Below, one piece after another: positions 34,067-42,948 of a stretch of 64,000 nt of DNA. Every line of letters starts with the position of its first letter. Within the stretch, counting starts at the first letter, position 1. The notes under the pieces were generated by a model. The model had not been told where the DNA came from. It made no database searches and saw nothing but the letters and a program-made list of their open reading frames with translations. A program made the position numbers and the translations under genes. The stretch is from Bacteroidota bacterium (lineage in GTDB: Bacteria > Bacteroidota > Bacteroidia > Chitinophagales > Chitinophagaceae), in assembly GCA_018266775.1 (NCBI GenBank), contig JAFDZS010000008.1, positions 434,001 through 498,000 on the forward strand, written 5' to 3'.

Positions 34067-35665
34067 TTATAAATGTTGTGTTAAGATCAGTCCGGTATTA
34101 CCCCCAAGAACTGTGTTTAATAAAAAATTCTGATCGTTACTGGGTCCTAAATATCTTGTTGTACCATTCATATTCAGGTCGGCATTGCTATATGTGTTTG
34201 ATAGAATAAGGCCGGTATTTCCTCCCAAAGTAGTATTCAACAGAAAGTTTTGATCGTTGGATGGGCCCAGGTACCTGACATTGCTGTTACTGTTGGCATT
34301 ACCTCCCCACATCGCAAACCTGCCATTACCCATATCTTTCATCGCTGCGTTTGCCGTGATAGCCACATTTTGATAAGCTGATGATTGTGATAATGTAAAG
34401 TCATAACTCCGGCTGGCTGTGGTGGTGGCTGCTATCGTGGCTGACGAACGGATGGCTAAGTGGTTACGGTGGCGGATGCCTACATAATAGTTGCCTGATC
34501 CGGCTGCTCCCAAAAAGTCCACCGGGCTTACCCCGTCTATATCCGTTACCGTTCCATCGCTCTTTACCAATCCTGCCCTGGTGGCAATGATGGTGGTGGG
34601 GGTGGTGGCGTCTCTTAAATCCACCAGTACCCAATCGGTTATACCTGTTGGTAAAGTGGCTACTGCTTCACCGCCATTATAATTGCTGAACGATGCTGTA
34701 TTGTAAGGCTGGCTGGCGGGGATGAGGTTATTGTTCCTGAGTGTGGTAGTCATAGTGGTACCACTCATAGCACCCTGAAGCAATACTTTGGGGCTTACCG
34801 TTACCCCTATGTTCTGCCCAAATACATCGAAGTTGCTTAAGTTGGTTACATCTCCCGTTACGATGCTGGTGGCTGATCCGCCATTGTTGTATACCCAGCC
34901 GGCGCTGTACGTGCTGCCTTTGATGGCTGTTGCCGTACCCACCACATCGGCGGCGGTGTAGTTACCCAGATAACTGATGGTATAATTGCTCAGGCCCGAC
35001 TGTGTTACCGGCCAGTATCTTGTAATGTAAGAGGTATGCAGGCTGATGCGGTTGGGGTGGTCCGCATTCACCAGGCCCAGCTGGTAGTAGGCTCCTGCTG
35101 CCACTGTTGCTCCACCATTCAGCGTAAAGCTGATCGGGCTGTATTCGGCCGTTCCGGTGGTATCCCCGGTGGGGTAGCTGTACAGCGTACCGGCTGAATA
35201 CGTTTGCGATAACAGTTGTTTGATGTAGCCGGCACCAGTACCACTGGCCGGTACTATGTATGCAGTGGCGCTGCCATGGCTGCGGGCTGTATCCGTTAAT
35301 ACCAGGGTTTTGTCTGCTGTATACAGGTTCCCCGCTGTTAGTGTCAGCGAACTGTCTATGCGCAGACTGTTGCCTGTTAAAGAAACCCCTGCTGCATTGT
35401 TGATGACTAAGGTGTTGATGACAGGGCCGGTGCTGGTATAGCCCCCATCGATGGTTTGGGCGGATGTGCCATTTAATAAAAGGGTACCGGTACCGCCCAC
35501 TGTGGCCGCATTATCCAGTATCACATTGCTGCGGGCTGCTACTGTGCCGCCTGCACCTATATACATACTGGCGCCGCTGCCCACATAAAGGTCCTGCGCC
35601 TGTGCGCTTATACCCAGCCTCATGAGCAAACCCAGCAGCAATACGCTTTTGTAGTGTTTTTTCAT
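34067..35665 (-). CDS. Secreted surface protein with dockerin-like C-terminal repeat
   Basis: This 532-residue protein has a signal peptide (MKKHYKSVLLLGLLMRLGISAQAQ). A filamentous, Gly/Ser/Thr-rich body follows (LYVGSGASMYIGAGGTVAAR, VILDNAATVGGTGTLLLNG), of a kind seen in T9SS adhesins. Its C-terminus holds two copies of RYLGPSNDQNFLLNT.LGGNTGLIL, the second preceded by NADLNMNGTTR. That D-x-N-x-N-G loop recalls the calcium loop of dockerin-like modules in Bacteroidota surface proteins. The ATG at 35665 gives the signal peptide. It is translationally close to the cohesin-like gene and probably works with it at the surface. Confidence 0.7.
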   Translation of the reverse strand: MKKHYKSVLLLGLLMRLGISAQAQDLYVGSGASMYIGAGGTVAARSNVILDNAATVGGTGTLLLNGTSAQTIDGGYTSTGPVINTLVINNAAGVSLTGNSLRIDSSLTLTAGNLYTADKTLVLTDTARSHGSATAYIVPASGTGAGYIKQLLSQTYSAGTLYSYPTGDTTGTAEYSPISFTLNGGATVAAGAYYQLGLVNADHPNRISLHTSYITRYWPVTQSGLSNYTISYLGNYTAADVVGTATAIKGSTYSAGWVYNNGGSATSIVTGDVTNLSNFDVFGQNIGVTVSPKVLLQGAMSGTTMTTTLRNNNLIPASQPYNTASFSNYNGGEAVATLPTGITDWVLVDLRDATTPTTIIATRAGLVKSDGTVTDIDGVSPVDFLGAAGSGNYYVGIRHRNHLAIRSSATIAATTTASRSYDFTLSQSSAYQNVAITANAAMKDMGNGRFAMWGGNANSNSNVRYLGPSNDQNFLLNTTLGGNTGLILSNTYSNADLNMNGTTRYLGPSNDQNFLLNTVLGGNTGLILTQHL

Positions 35666-36367
35666 ACGCTTGTTTTTAATATTATGAATAGATTTAAATA
35701 AATAAAAGTTCTTCAACAGTATTGGATCGTGCCTGCCTATTGTGCACTTCGAATTGATTCAGTTATGCTGCAATACTTATACCTTCAGTCAATAACACCC
35801 GTTATTGCAGTTCACTTAATTTGTTGGTTCAACTGATGGAAAGGATCGCAAGAGAGGGAATAAACTGTTAATACACTATCCCCGGCAGCCAGGTATTGTC
35901 ATAATGATAACCTGTCTATCGCTGCTATGCGTATTCAAAAAAAAGATGAGTTAATAATACCGTTAATCTGGATATTCTAAACTATAGGTGCTTGTTCCGA
36001 TAGTAAGGATTTGTTTCCGCTTCTGAAAGCAAAACTATACACAATACTCCGGTTGTGAAAGAGGGGATGATCTGTTGTTTTGTGAAAGCCAATAATTGTT
36101 TGTGAAAACCAATAATTCATACATGAGTATTGATTTTTTTAATCGCTCTATAATTCATGCTGCCCCGTTACACTGGTACAGGCAGATAAGAAGAACATAA
36201 ACCGGGCATGTTTCCAGGCTTTACCTGGGTCTTACTATCTTATACCTATGCTATACGTATGTTATGGCAGTAACAGGACAAGACAATAAGGAAATAGATT
36301 ATCGATACAGGTGAAATGATGATAAAAGTTACCAAAGTTGTAAATTGCTGTATAAACCAGCGATTGT
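35666..36367. other. Intergenic stretch between divergent surface-protein and fabH-like genes
   Basis: About 700 AT-rich bases between two divergent genes, so two promoters are expected. A 20-base direct repeat lies at 36079-36118. No ORF was worth calling and no promoter pair with the Bacteroidota spacing was identified with confidence. Confidence 0.5.
36079..36118. repeat. Two-copy 20-base direct repeat upstream of the FabH-like gene
   Basis: TTTGTGAAAGCCAATAATTG (36079-36098) is followed directly by a second copy (36099-36118) with A for G at one site and C for G at the last position. Tandem 20-base sites of this spacing can be regulator-binding sites. Confidence 0.6.
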
Positions 36368-37438
36368 ATGCCCCAAAATAATTTTGCCAGCCGCAAGTCG
36401 AAGATTGCCGGTATTGGAATGTATGTTCCCCCAAATGTTTTTACCAACCTGGATTTAACAAAATACATGGATACGAGTGACGAATGGATACAGGAACGTA
36501 CTGGTATACAGGAACGGCGTTATGCCCACCGTACTAACGAAACCACCACTACCATGGCGGTGGAAGCTGCCACCATTGCCATTCAACGGGCGGGTATTAC
36601 CCCTCAGGAGATTGATTTTATTGTTTTTGCCACCCTCAGCCCGGATTATTATTTTCCAGGCTGCGGCGTGTTATTGCAGCGTGCTATGAAGATGAAAGAA
36701 ATTGGCGCCCTTGATGTACGTAACCAATGCAGTGGTTTCGTTTATGCTTTATCGGTAGCAGACCAGTTTATTAAAACTGGTATGTACAAAAATATTTTGG
36801 TTGTGGGCAGCGAGAAACATTCTTTTGGTTTGGACTTTACTACACGGGGCAGAAATATTTCTGTGATTTTTGGTGATGGTGCCGGTGCGGTTGTTTTACA
36901 ATCCACTGAAGAAGACAACCAGGGCATCTTAAGCACACATTTACACAGTGACGGGGAAAGTGCTGAAATACTGGCCATGTATAACCCCGGTACGCATGCC
37001 AATCACTGGATGGAAACACCGGTGGCTGACTTTAATGAAGGAGAAATGGGCGATATGTTTATGAGTCATGCCATGATTGATCATGCGCAAAACTTTCCGA
37101 ACATGGATGGGCCCGCTGTTTTTAAAAAAGCGATCGTGAAGTTTCCTGAAGTAATTATGGAAGCATTGCAAACCAACGGGCTTGCCACTGCTGATATTAA
37201 CATGCTGATACCGCACCAGGCCAATTTGCGCATTGCACAATTTGTACAGCAAAAACTGCAATTGCGTGACGACCAGGTGTACAATAATATTCAACACTAC
37301 GGTAATACCACTGCAGCATCTGTACCCATTGCCTTATGCGAAGCATGGGAAAAGGGTTTGATTCGCGATGGCGACCTTGTATGCCTGGCGGCTTTTGGCA
37401 GCGGGTTTACATGGGCGAGTGCTTTGTTAAGATGGTGA
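36368..37438 (+). CDS. Beta-ketoacyl-ACP synthase III-like (FabH/KAS III family)
   Basis: This 356-residue thiolase-fold enzyme has the FabH catalytic triad Cys121 (RNQCSGFVYAL), His283 (LIPHQANLRI) and Asn313 (YGNTTAASVP). Start and end motifs (IAGIGMYVPPN, TSDEWIQERTGIQERR, AAFGSGFTWASALLRW) also fit. KAS III starts fatty-acid synthesis by condensing acyl-CoA with malonyl-ACP. The protein is about 20-30 residues longer than E. coli FabH, with an insert between residues about 210 and 245 (GTHANHWMETPVADFNEGE), and is not next to plsX, so it may be a specialised paralogue for branched or secondary lipids. Confidence 0.88.
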   Translation: MPQNNFASRKSKIAGIGMYVPPNVFTNLDLTKYMDTSDEWIQERTGIQERRYAHRTNETTTTMAVEAATIAIQRAGITPQEIDFIVFATLSPDYYFPGCGVLLQRAMKMKEIGALDVRNQCSGFVYALSVADQFIKTGMYKNILVVGSEKHSFGLDFTTRGRNISVIFGDGAGAVVLQSTEEDNQGILSTHLHSDGESAEILAMYNPGTHANHWMETPVADFNEGEMGDMFMSHAMIDHAQNFPNMDGPAVFKKAIVKFPEVIMEALQTNGLATADINMLIPHQANLRIAQFVQQKLQLRDDQVYNNIQHYGNTTAASVPIALCEAWEKGLIRDGDLVCLAAFGSGFTWASALLRW

Positions 37439-37549
37439 TCGCCCGTACCTTTTATTGACGCGGCATGAAAATTGAAGCATTAATAATGAGAGTCGAGGAT
37501 ATTTATATGTAATCCTGTTAAACAGGAATCATACTATAAAGAAATATAC

Positions 37550-37993
37550 ATGAAATTTATTTTTTCAATTTTTAGTTTATTGATGATGTGTGGCTCATCT
37601 ATGGCTCAAAATAATTCAACGGCAGACAGTATGACTGTTTATGTTAATGGTGTTGCAACCGGTACTTCTTTATTTACCGGGGAGGAAACGGCAACAACAT
37701 TTACAATTAAAAAAAATACGTTTAAAAAAGTTAAAACATTCACCGTTGTTATTAGTGGCAACAGTGTAAGAAATGAACGGTATAAAAGAACTGTTGAAGC
37801 AGCGCTTTCACCTGCTGCCAGGTTTGAAGAAAATAAAAACTATCCGGGACATTTCAATATCTACAATTCTGCCATTATCAAAGACCTTAATGCGGGGAAA
37901 ACAATTCCGTTGTACCTGGTTATGGAACCAGCCAACCCAATGATGATGTTTCCTTCAAAAAGATTATTGATGGGCGCCCTGCAACTGCAATAA
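37550..37993 (+). CDS. Small secreted protein of unknown function
   Basis: This 147-residue protein has a signal peptide (MKFIFSIFSLLMMCGSSMAQ) and a short beta-rich mature part (SMTVYVNGVATGTSLFTGEE, TFTIKKNTFKKVKTFTVVISG). No family is recognised. A short hairpin (CCTGTT-A-AACAGG, near 37514-37527) lies upstream. The gene converges with the DoxX-like gene, with only 3 bases between the two stop codons. Confidence 0.65.
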   Translation: MKFIFSIFSLLMMCGSSMAQNNSTADSMTVYVNGVATGTSLFTGEETATTFTIKKNTFKKVKTFTVVISGNSVRNERYKRTVEAALSPAARFEENKNYPGHFNIYNSAIIKDLNAGKTIPLYLVMEPANPMMMFPSKRLLMGALQLQ

Positions 37994-37996
37994 TGT

Positions 37997-39283
37997 TTAC
38001 CGGTTATAAGGATATTCATTTACCCAATGAAATCCGCGGTTGACCAGCCGGAAACGGTTTTCATCAAATCGTTTTAACCTGATATAAACCGAATCATTTT
38101 TCATTTTACCCGACATTGAAAGGCTGAATGAATCTTTTGTGTAAGTAAATTGTGCTTTCTTCAATGTGTCCCAATTGGGGTAAACTATTATCTTCTTATT
38201 GACTGAATCTACCTTAAAATTATATCCCCTGCTGCTGTCATTATTCAGTTGCACTGAAGCATAATCTGCCCGCTGAATGATAATTCTTTTCCATCTTGTC
38301 GTATCTGTATCTAACGGTGGAACAGTGTCGTTGTTCCGCATAAATAAATCTGTATAATAAATCCCATACAGCGGAGGTTTGGGCGCCATATCGCCATATT
38401 GTTTTTGAGCATCCAGCGCATCCGCTATATTGATCCAAAGGATAAACACCACAAATACCCATTTTAATACCAACAAACCATAATGCCAGTTCTTATTGGT
38501 ATATGGTGCAGCTAAATTTGATGGCGCTGCAGTTTTATTACTGATAAAGAAATGTTTAAGCCGTACTGCATCTTTCCATAACAAAAACAAACACATGATG
38601 CAGGTATTAAACGATAACAGTTTTACGGGAACATCGTAACTGAGATTAATCAAAAAAACATTCGTCATTACACCGAGGCATACCATTGCTCCGAATGTAC
38701 TGGTACGCCTGAACACCAATAACACCCCGGCCAGTAATTCTGCGATGCCAGTAAAGTAATTGTAAGTGGTGGAGTAACCCATGTACGTCCACGCCAGACC
38801 CATCGGTGATGAATCACCATAAGGCTCCACCAGCCTGCCCAGGTAAGGAAACGGAAATTGCAGCTTAATGACCTTGAACATTCCATAACTGATCATGGTA
38901 TAAAACAGGTAAAAACGTATGATCACCCGTATCCAGTAATAGAGCGTGTTATAGCTGCTGCGCCTTCTGTCTAACAAAGACCAAATCAAGCTTCCAATAA
39001 CAGTGAGTACTATTCCAAATAACCACAAAAAATAATCATACGTAGTATCTCCGCTGCCATTGGTAAAAATGGTGATGGGATTATGATACCCGCAAAATGT
39101 TTTGGCAAACCACGGTATGAAGAGATGCAACCCGTTGTTTAATTTTTCATAAACAGTATTAATGAGCGGTATCTCATTATTTGGTGTGAAAAAAATATAG
39201 GTTGCAAAATAAAGGAACCATAACCTGAACAGCAGTTTTTGTATTGTAGTCCAGTTAGTGGATGAGGTTGATAAGGTTGACAT
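37997..39283 (-). CDS. DoxX-like integral membrane protein
   Basis: This 428-residue protein has several membrane segments in its first 300 residues (for example LFRLWFLYFATYIFF, YDYFLWLFGIVLTVIGSLIW, YFTGIAELLAGVLLVF, MVCLGVMTNVFLINLSYDVP, WVFVVFILWINIADAL). The central pattern is of the DoxX/DoxD type. The last 120 residues are soluble and beta-rich (YNFKVDSVNKKIIVYPNWD), probably periplasmic. Function is unknown; DoxX relatives are linked to quinone or redox chemistry, but nothing here confirms that. Confidence 0.7.
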   Translation of the reverse strand: MSTLSTSSTNWTTIQKLLFRLWFLYFATYIFFTPNNEIPLINTVYEKLNNGLHLFIPWFAKTFCGYHNPITIFTNGSGDTTYDYFLWLFGIVLTVIGSLIWSLLDRRRSSYNTLYYWIRVIIRFYLFYTMISYGMFKVIKLQFPFPYLGRLVEPYGDSSPMGLAWTYMGYSTTYNYFTGIAELLAGVLLVFRRTSTFGAMVCLGVMTNVFLINLSYDVPVKLLSFNTCIMCLFLLWKDAVRLKHFFISNKTAAPSNLAAPYTNKNWHYGLLVLKWVFVVFILWINIADALDAQKQYGDMAPKPPLYGIYYTDLFMRNNDTVPPLDTDTTRWKRIIIQRADYASVQLNNDSSRGYNFKVDSVNKKIIVYPNWDTLKKAQFTYTKDSFSLSMSGKMKNDSVYIRLKRFDENRFRLVNRGFHWVNEYPYNR

Positions 39284-39356
39284 GGCGGGGAAGCGTTTCC
39301 CTAAAATAAGGAGTTTAGCGGAAACAGGTACAGATTCTAATGAATCGTCAGGAATG

Positions 39357-39460
39357 TAGTAACGTTGAGCTCCAGCTCAACGCAAGATAAAAGTAAACTT
39401 ATCTTTAATCAATCGTCAGAGACGATTAACCAAAGCATCCTCGTCAGAGACGAGGACGAA
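39357..39460. repeat. REP-type hairpin cluster, same family as the RAYT-flanking repeats
   Basis: Three hairpins lie together: CGTTGAGCT-CC-AGCTCAACG (39363-39382), AATCGTC-AGA-GACGATT (39411-39427) and CCTCGTC-AGA-GACGAGG (39439-39455). The last two and the linking AACCA match the elements around the RAYT at 49.7-50.5 kb. Confidence 0.75.
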
Positions 39461-39508
39461 TGAAAACTCTTGTGCCGAATACGCTTCATTTTACTGAACT
39501 TTGCCGGC

Positions 39509-40411
39509 ATGCAAAGACGTTTTATCTATTTTATTAATCCTATCTCTGGTACAAAAGGAAAACTGCAGTTGCTGGAAATGATTAAAATAAAAACTGCTGA
39601 ACAAAATATTCCTTTTGAAATACTGCATACCAATGCAGAAGGCAATTATAACTATTTAAAAGAAAAGATCAGGGCTGAAAAAATTACTGATGTAATTGTT
39701 TGTGGCGGTGATGGTTCTATCAATCAAATTGGTGCTGCGCTTGTGGGTGCTGATGTTAATGTGGGCATCATTCCGATGGGCAGCGGTAATGGGTTGGCTT
39801 TTGCCGCTAAAATTCCCAAACAGGCCAATAAAGCTCTGAGCATTATTTTTAATGGCCACGCTACAGCTATTGACGCTTTTTTCATCAATAATCAGTTCAG
39901 TTGCATGTTGTGTGGTATTGGTTTTGATGCACAGGTGGCACACGATTTCGCTAAGCAAAAAAAACGGGGGTTGGCCACTTATGTAAAACAATCCACAAAA
40001 AATTTTATTGGTGCAAAACCTTATCCATTTAATATTTCCGTAAATGGCGATAGTTTTTCCACTGATGCTTTTTTCATCAGCATTGCCAACAGCAACCAGT
40101 TTGGCAATAACTTTACTATTGCACCCGGTGCCAGCCTGAATGATGGTTTATTAGATATTGTAATTGTAAATAAAAGCAGTAAGATGCGTTTGCTCTGGAA
40201 TGTGTGGCAGCAGATCCGAAAGGGAGCAATCAGGCCGTATACCGATAAGCAATATCAAAGCACAGACGTGGGTTATTTTCAGACCGCACAACTAACGATA
40301 CATAACCCTCAACTGGCTCCTTTGCATATTGATGGTGACCCTGCTGCAACAGCTCCTTTTTTTGAAATTGCGGTTATTCCGGGTGCCTTGCGGTTATTAC
40401 TTCCGGGATAA
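39509..40411 (+). CDS. Diacylglycerol/lipid kinase family protein
   Basis: This 300-residue protein matches the DAGK_cat family: FINPISGTKGKLQLL (about residues 7-21), DVIVCGGDGSINQIGAAL (about 60-77) and GIIPMGSGNGLAFAAKIP (about 86-103), which form the ATP site. The C-terminal part with DGDPAATAPFFEIAVIPGAL is normal too. The likely role is phosphorylation of diacylglycerol or a sphingoid base during phospholipid turnover. The ATG at 39509 gives the usual family N-terminus (MQRRFIYFINP); an upstream in-frame start at 39470 would read through REP-flanking sequence. It converges on the patatin gene with one base between stop codons. Confidence 0.88.
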   Translation: MQRRFIYFINPISGTKGKLQLLEMIKIKTAEQNIPFEILHTNAEGNYNYLKEKIRAEKITDVIVCGGDGSINQIGAALVGADVNVGIIPMGSGNGLAFAAKIPKQANKALSIIFNGHATAIDAFFINNQFSCMLCGIGFDAQVAHDFAKQKKRGLATYVKQSTKNFIGAKPYPFNISVNGDSFSTDAFFISIANSNQFGNNFTIAPGASLNDGLLDIVIVNKSSKMRLLWNVWQQIRKGAIRPYTDKQYQSTDVGYFQTAQLTIHNPQLAPLHIDGDPAATAPFFEIAVIPGALRLLLPG

Positions 40412-40412
40412 A

Positions 40413-42629
40413 TTATTTCAGTAACTGCACTATTTTTTTCACAGCTTCCCTGTTGCCGGCATTGTAAAACGATGCAATCACATCACGTTTTTCACGTGCT
40501 GTTAAATGGAAATTCAGTGCTGCACCCTGTTCTTCATTTTCCGGTACATACATCATGGTGATTTTGTGCAGTACAGTATCCAGGCCATCGTGTATATAGC
40601 TGAACTGGCTGCCTTCGCCATAATCCTGCAGTTTATACCAGTTGTACTGCAGCATGGTTCCGGGTTTGATGAGGATGTCGGTAATATCTTTACTTACAAA
40701 TGGTAATTGCCAATTATCGTTTGCCCGGTCCCGTAATTGCAGAACGAGCACTCCCCCCGTATTTTCAGTCAGCCAGTCTTTAAAATTTTCGATGAAGCGC
40801 AATGCCGTTTCCTGTCCAAAATTATCGCTGAGGCCGGCATCCATCACATCTATTACCGGATTGGTAGGCAACCAAACATTGGGCAACACATACGGAAAGG
40901 TGGCATTCATTCGCAGTATGGTAAGCAGGCGTAAATTTTCAGGATCCTGTTTTGCAAAGAAAGCGCTGAAGTCCACCGCATCAGGGCTGGCCGTTGTGTC
41001 CTGTGCATACAACAACGGCTTCATCATAAAACTGATGGGTTGCGTGCTGATCATCATTTTTCTTCCATCCCTTGAAATGGTATTATTGAATATGATCATT
41101 GGCACTTTGGCTGTCTTTTCATCTGCTGCAATATCTTTCAGTTGCTGGTTTAAAATGCCTTCGCTGTTATTATTTAATTTTTGTTCAAAGGCATAACCGC
41201 GGTCTTTAACATACTCCAGTTCCCCCACATGAAATTTTTGCGCAGGCGCAAACATATCTCTTGCAATCATCGAAGAAAATACCGGGTTTAATAAATCCTG
41301 TGCAATATTGTTGGTGTAACGGGTGCTGGATAAATCAACCGGCACCCCGTTTATTTTACTCCTGTATAACTCACGGTAATATGTAGCCGCCAGCATACCG
41401 CCGCTTGCACCACTGATGAGCATGGTATGCTGCATCAATTTACCATTGGTTATGCTGTCCAGCTGCTGCAGTGTATTCATTACAAATGTACCGCTGCGTA
41501 AACCGCCGCCGCTTACATTAATGAATATCATTACCGGTTTATCTTCATGCTGCCGGGTTTTCCATTTTTCCAGTATTGCAATCATGTTGGCTTTATCGGC
41601 CATTATTTTTTCCGGTGTGCATAATTGCTGTAAGTTTTGTTTACTGTACTCCGGCCTTTCCCCGCTGGTATAATGGAGGCCGTACGCTTTATTTCTTGGA
41701 TCAATGATTTCACGAGTGTACAGTATATTCAATCCAAAAATCAGGATGATGATAAAGAGCAGGCTCCAGCTTTCTAAAAAATAAGTGAGTGCGCCGATCA
41801 CTGCAGTCATGACTGCGAAAAATATAAAAATACTTGCTGCCGCCGGCACCTGGAATAACGGGCTGTCCATAAAAAATCCCACCACGGCTAAAAAAATAAA
41901 TGCCAGCATAATGCAGATCATGGCGGAATAGTGATGTCTTTTAAATATCATATCCAAAAAATCCTGGCTGTAGTGCGATACATTCCTTGCTTTTACCAAT
42001 CGCAGCCTTCCGGTAAAGTAATAACCTACTTTCATTCCGAAACCTTCCCGCTGTGCTTTTACAGCAGGATCGTATGACTGTTTAAATTGTTTTGGATTAC
42101 CCACTACAGGTGCTACCGTACGTACAATTGTTTTTTCTGCGCCAAAAAAATAAATAAACGAGATCAGCAACAGTAGAATAAAACCGCCCATAATCCCGGC
42201 AAGTATCAGCATGATTTCGCCAAAGCTCATGAGTTCTTTATAATCGTTGAACTGGAACAGCCGTATAAAATAAAAGGTGATGAACAATAAAGGCAGTACC
42301 GCATTATTGATGCAATATTTTAAAAATGGTTTGGAAGTAGTAGCTAAAAATTTGCTGCGTTTGCTGTGCAATATAAATGTAGTAATGTTCCAGCTCATCA
42401 TAAACACACCCATAGCCACGCCAACTATTGCTGCACCCAATGCATTTACATTACCTAAGTATTCGGGTGTAAAGAATAAAGCATCCGCACCAAAGTTTTT
42501 CATGAAGCCGCTGTTGACGGTGCTTCCTAATATGAGCCAGAACACCAGCAGCACCTGGTATTTTCTGAAGTGAAGGATAAAAAGTTGTACGGGAAAGGAA
42601 TAAAATATGTCCGTGATCAATCGTTTCAT
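40413..42629 (-). CDS. Second membrane-anchored patatin-like phospholipase
   Basis: This 738-residue protein repeats the design of the product at 19319-21709. Membrane segments lie in the first ~330 residues (LGAAIVGVAMGVFMMSW, ILAGIMGGFILLLLISFIYFFG, AMICIMLAFIFLAVVGFF, AVMTAVIGALTYFLESW), then a patatin domain with LISGASGGMLAATYY near residue 403 and the Asp in VIDVMDAGLSDNFG near residue 598. The Asp sits in DAG, not the more usual DGG or DGA. It is likely a membrane-bound acyl hydrolase. The segment VSGGGLRSGTFVMNTL is the oxyanion-hole region. It faces the lipid-kinase gene, which hints at a shared link to lipid turnover. Confidence 0.82.
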   Translation of the reverse strand: MKRLITDIFYSFPVQLFILHFRKYQVLLVFWLILGSTVNSGFMKNFGADALFFTPEYLGNVNALGAAIVGVAMGVFMMSWNITTFILHSKRSKFLATTSKPFLKYCINNAVLPLLFITFYFIRLFQFNDYKELMSFGEIMLILAGIMGGFILLLLISFIYFFGAEKTIVRTVAPVVGNPKQFKQSYDPAVKAQREGFGMKVGYYFTGRLRLVKARNVSHYSQDFLDMIFKRHHYSAMICIMLAFIFLAVVGFFMDSPLFQVPAAASIFIFFAVMTAVIGALTYFLESWSLLFIIILIFGLNILYTREIIDPRNKAYGLHYTSGERPEYSKQNLQQLCTPEKIMADKANMIAILEKWKTRQHEDKPVMIFINVSGGGLRSGTFVMNTLQQLDSITNGKLMQHTMLISGASGGMLAATYYRELYRSKINGVPVDLSSTRYTNNIAQDLLNPVFSSMIARDMFAPAQKFHVGELEYVKDRGYAFEQKLNNNSEGILNQQLKDIAADEKTAKVPMIIFNNTISRDGRKMMISTQPISFMMKPLLYAQDTTASPDAVDFSAFFAKQDPENLRLLTILRMNATFPYVLPNVWLPTNPVIDVMDAGLSDNFGQETALRFIENFKDWLTENTGGVLVLQLRDRANDNWQLPFVSKDITDILIKPGTMLQYNWYKLQDYGEGSQFSYIHDGLDTVLHKITMMYVPENEEQGAALNFHLTAREKRDVIASFYNAGNREAVKKIVQLLK

Positions 42630-42741
42630 AATGTAACCAATAGATTAAATGTACTACAAATTCTACATTATGTTTGAGTTCTGCACAACAAGTTGCTTTT
42701 CATTCAATCTTGCTCATAAAGGCGCCAAGTCACAAAGAATT

Positions 42742-42948
42742 CACTTTATTATTTTATTTACTTATACACTATTGTGACCCCATAGGCATACAGGACACAT
42801 AGAACACTTCGTATTTAATTTTGTTCACAGAAGCAACAAGGCAAAGCGCCTACACTTTACTACTATATTTACTTATGTTAACATTCCAAGCACATAAGCA
42901 CACAGGACATATAGAATACACTTCACTACTTTATTTACTTATATACTC
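42742..42948. repeat. Three units of the TTTATTTACTTA intergenic repeat
   Basis: Units lie at 42742-42766 (CACTTTATTATTTTATTTAC...), 42853-42876 and 42919-42947, separated by similar spacers that contain ACAGGACA and ATAGAA. The last unit ends directly at the ctaA stop codon. Related sequence flanks the four-helix-bundle gene at 14.4-15.0 kb. Confidence 0.6.

Noticed and set aside
40642..41196. Plus-strand frame of 184 codons opposite the second patatin gene
   Set aside because: Antisense shadow of a well-supported gene; Ser/Cys-rich and without family features.
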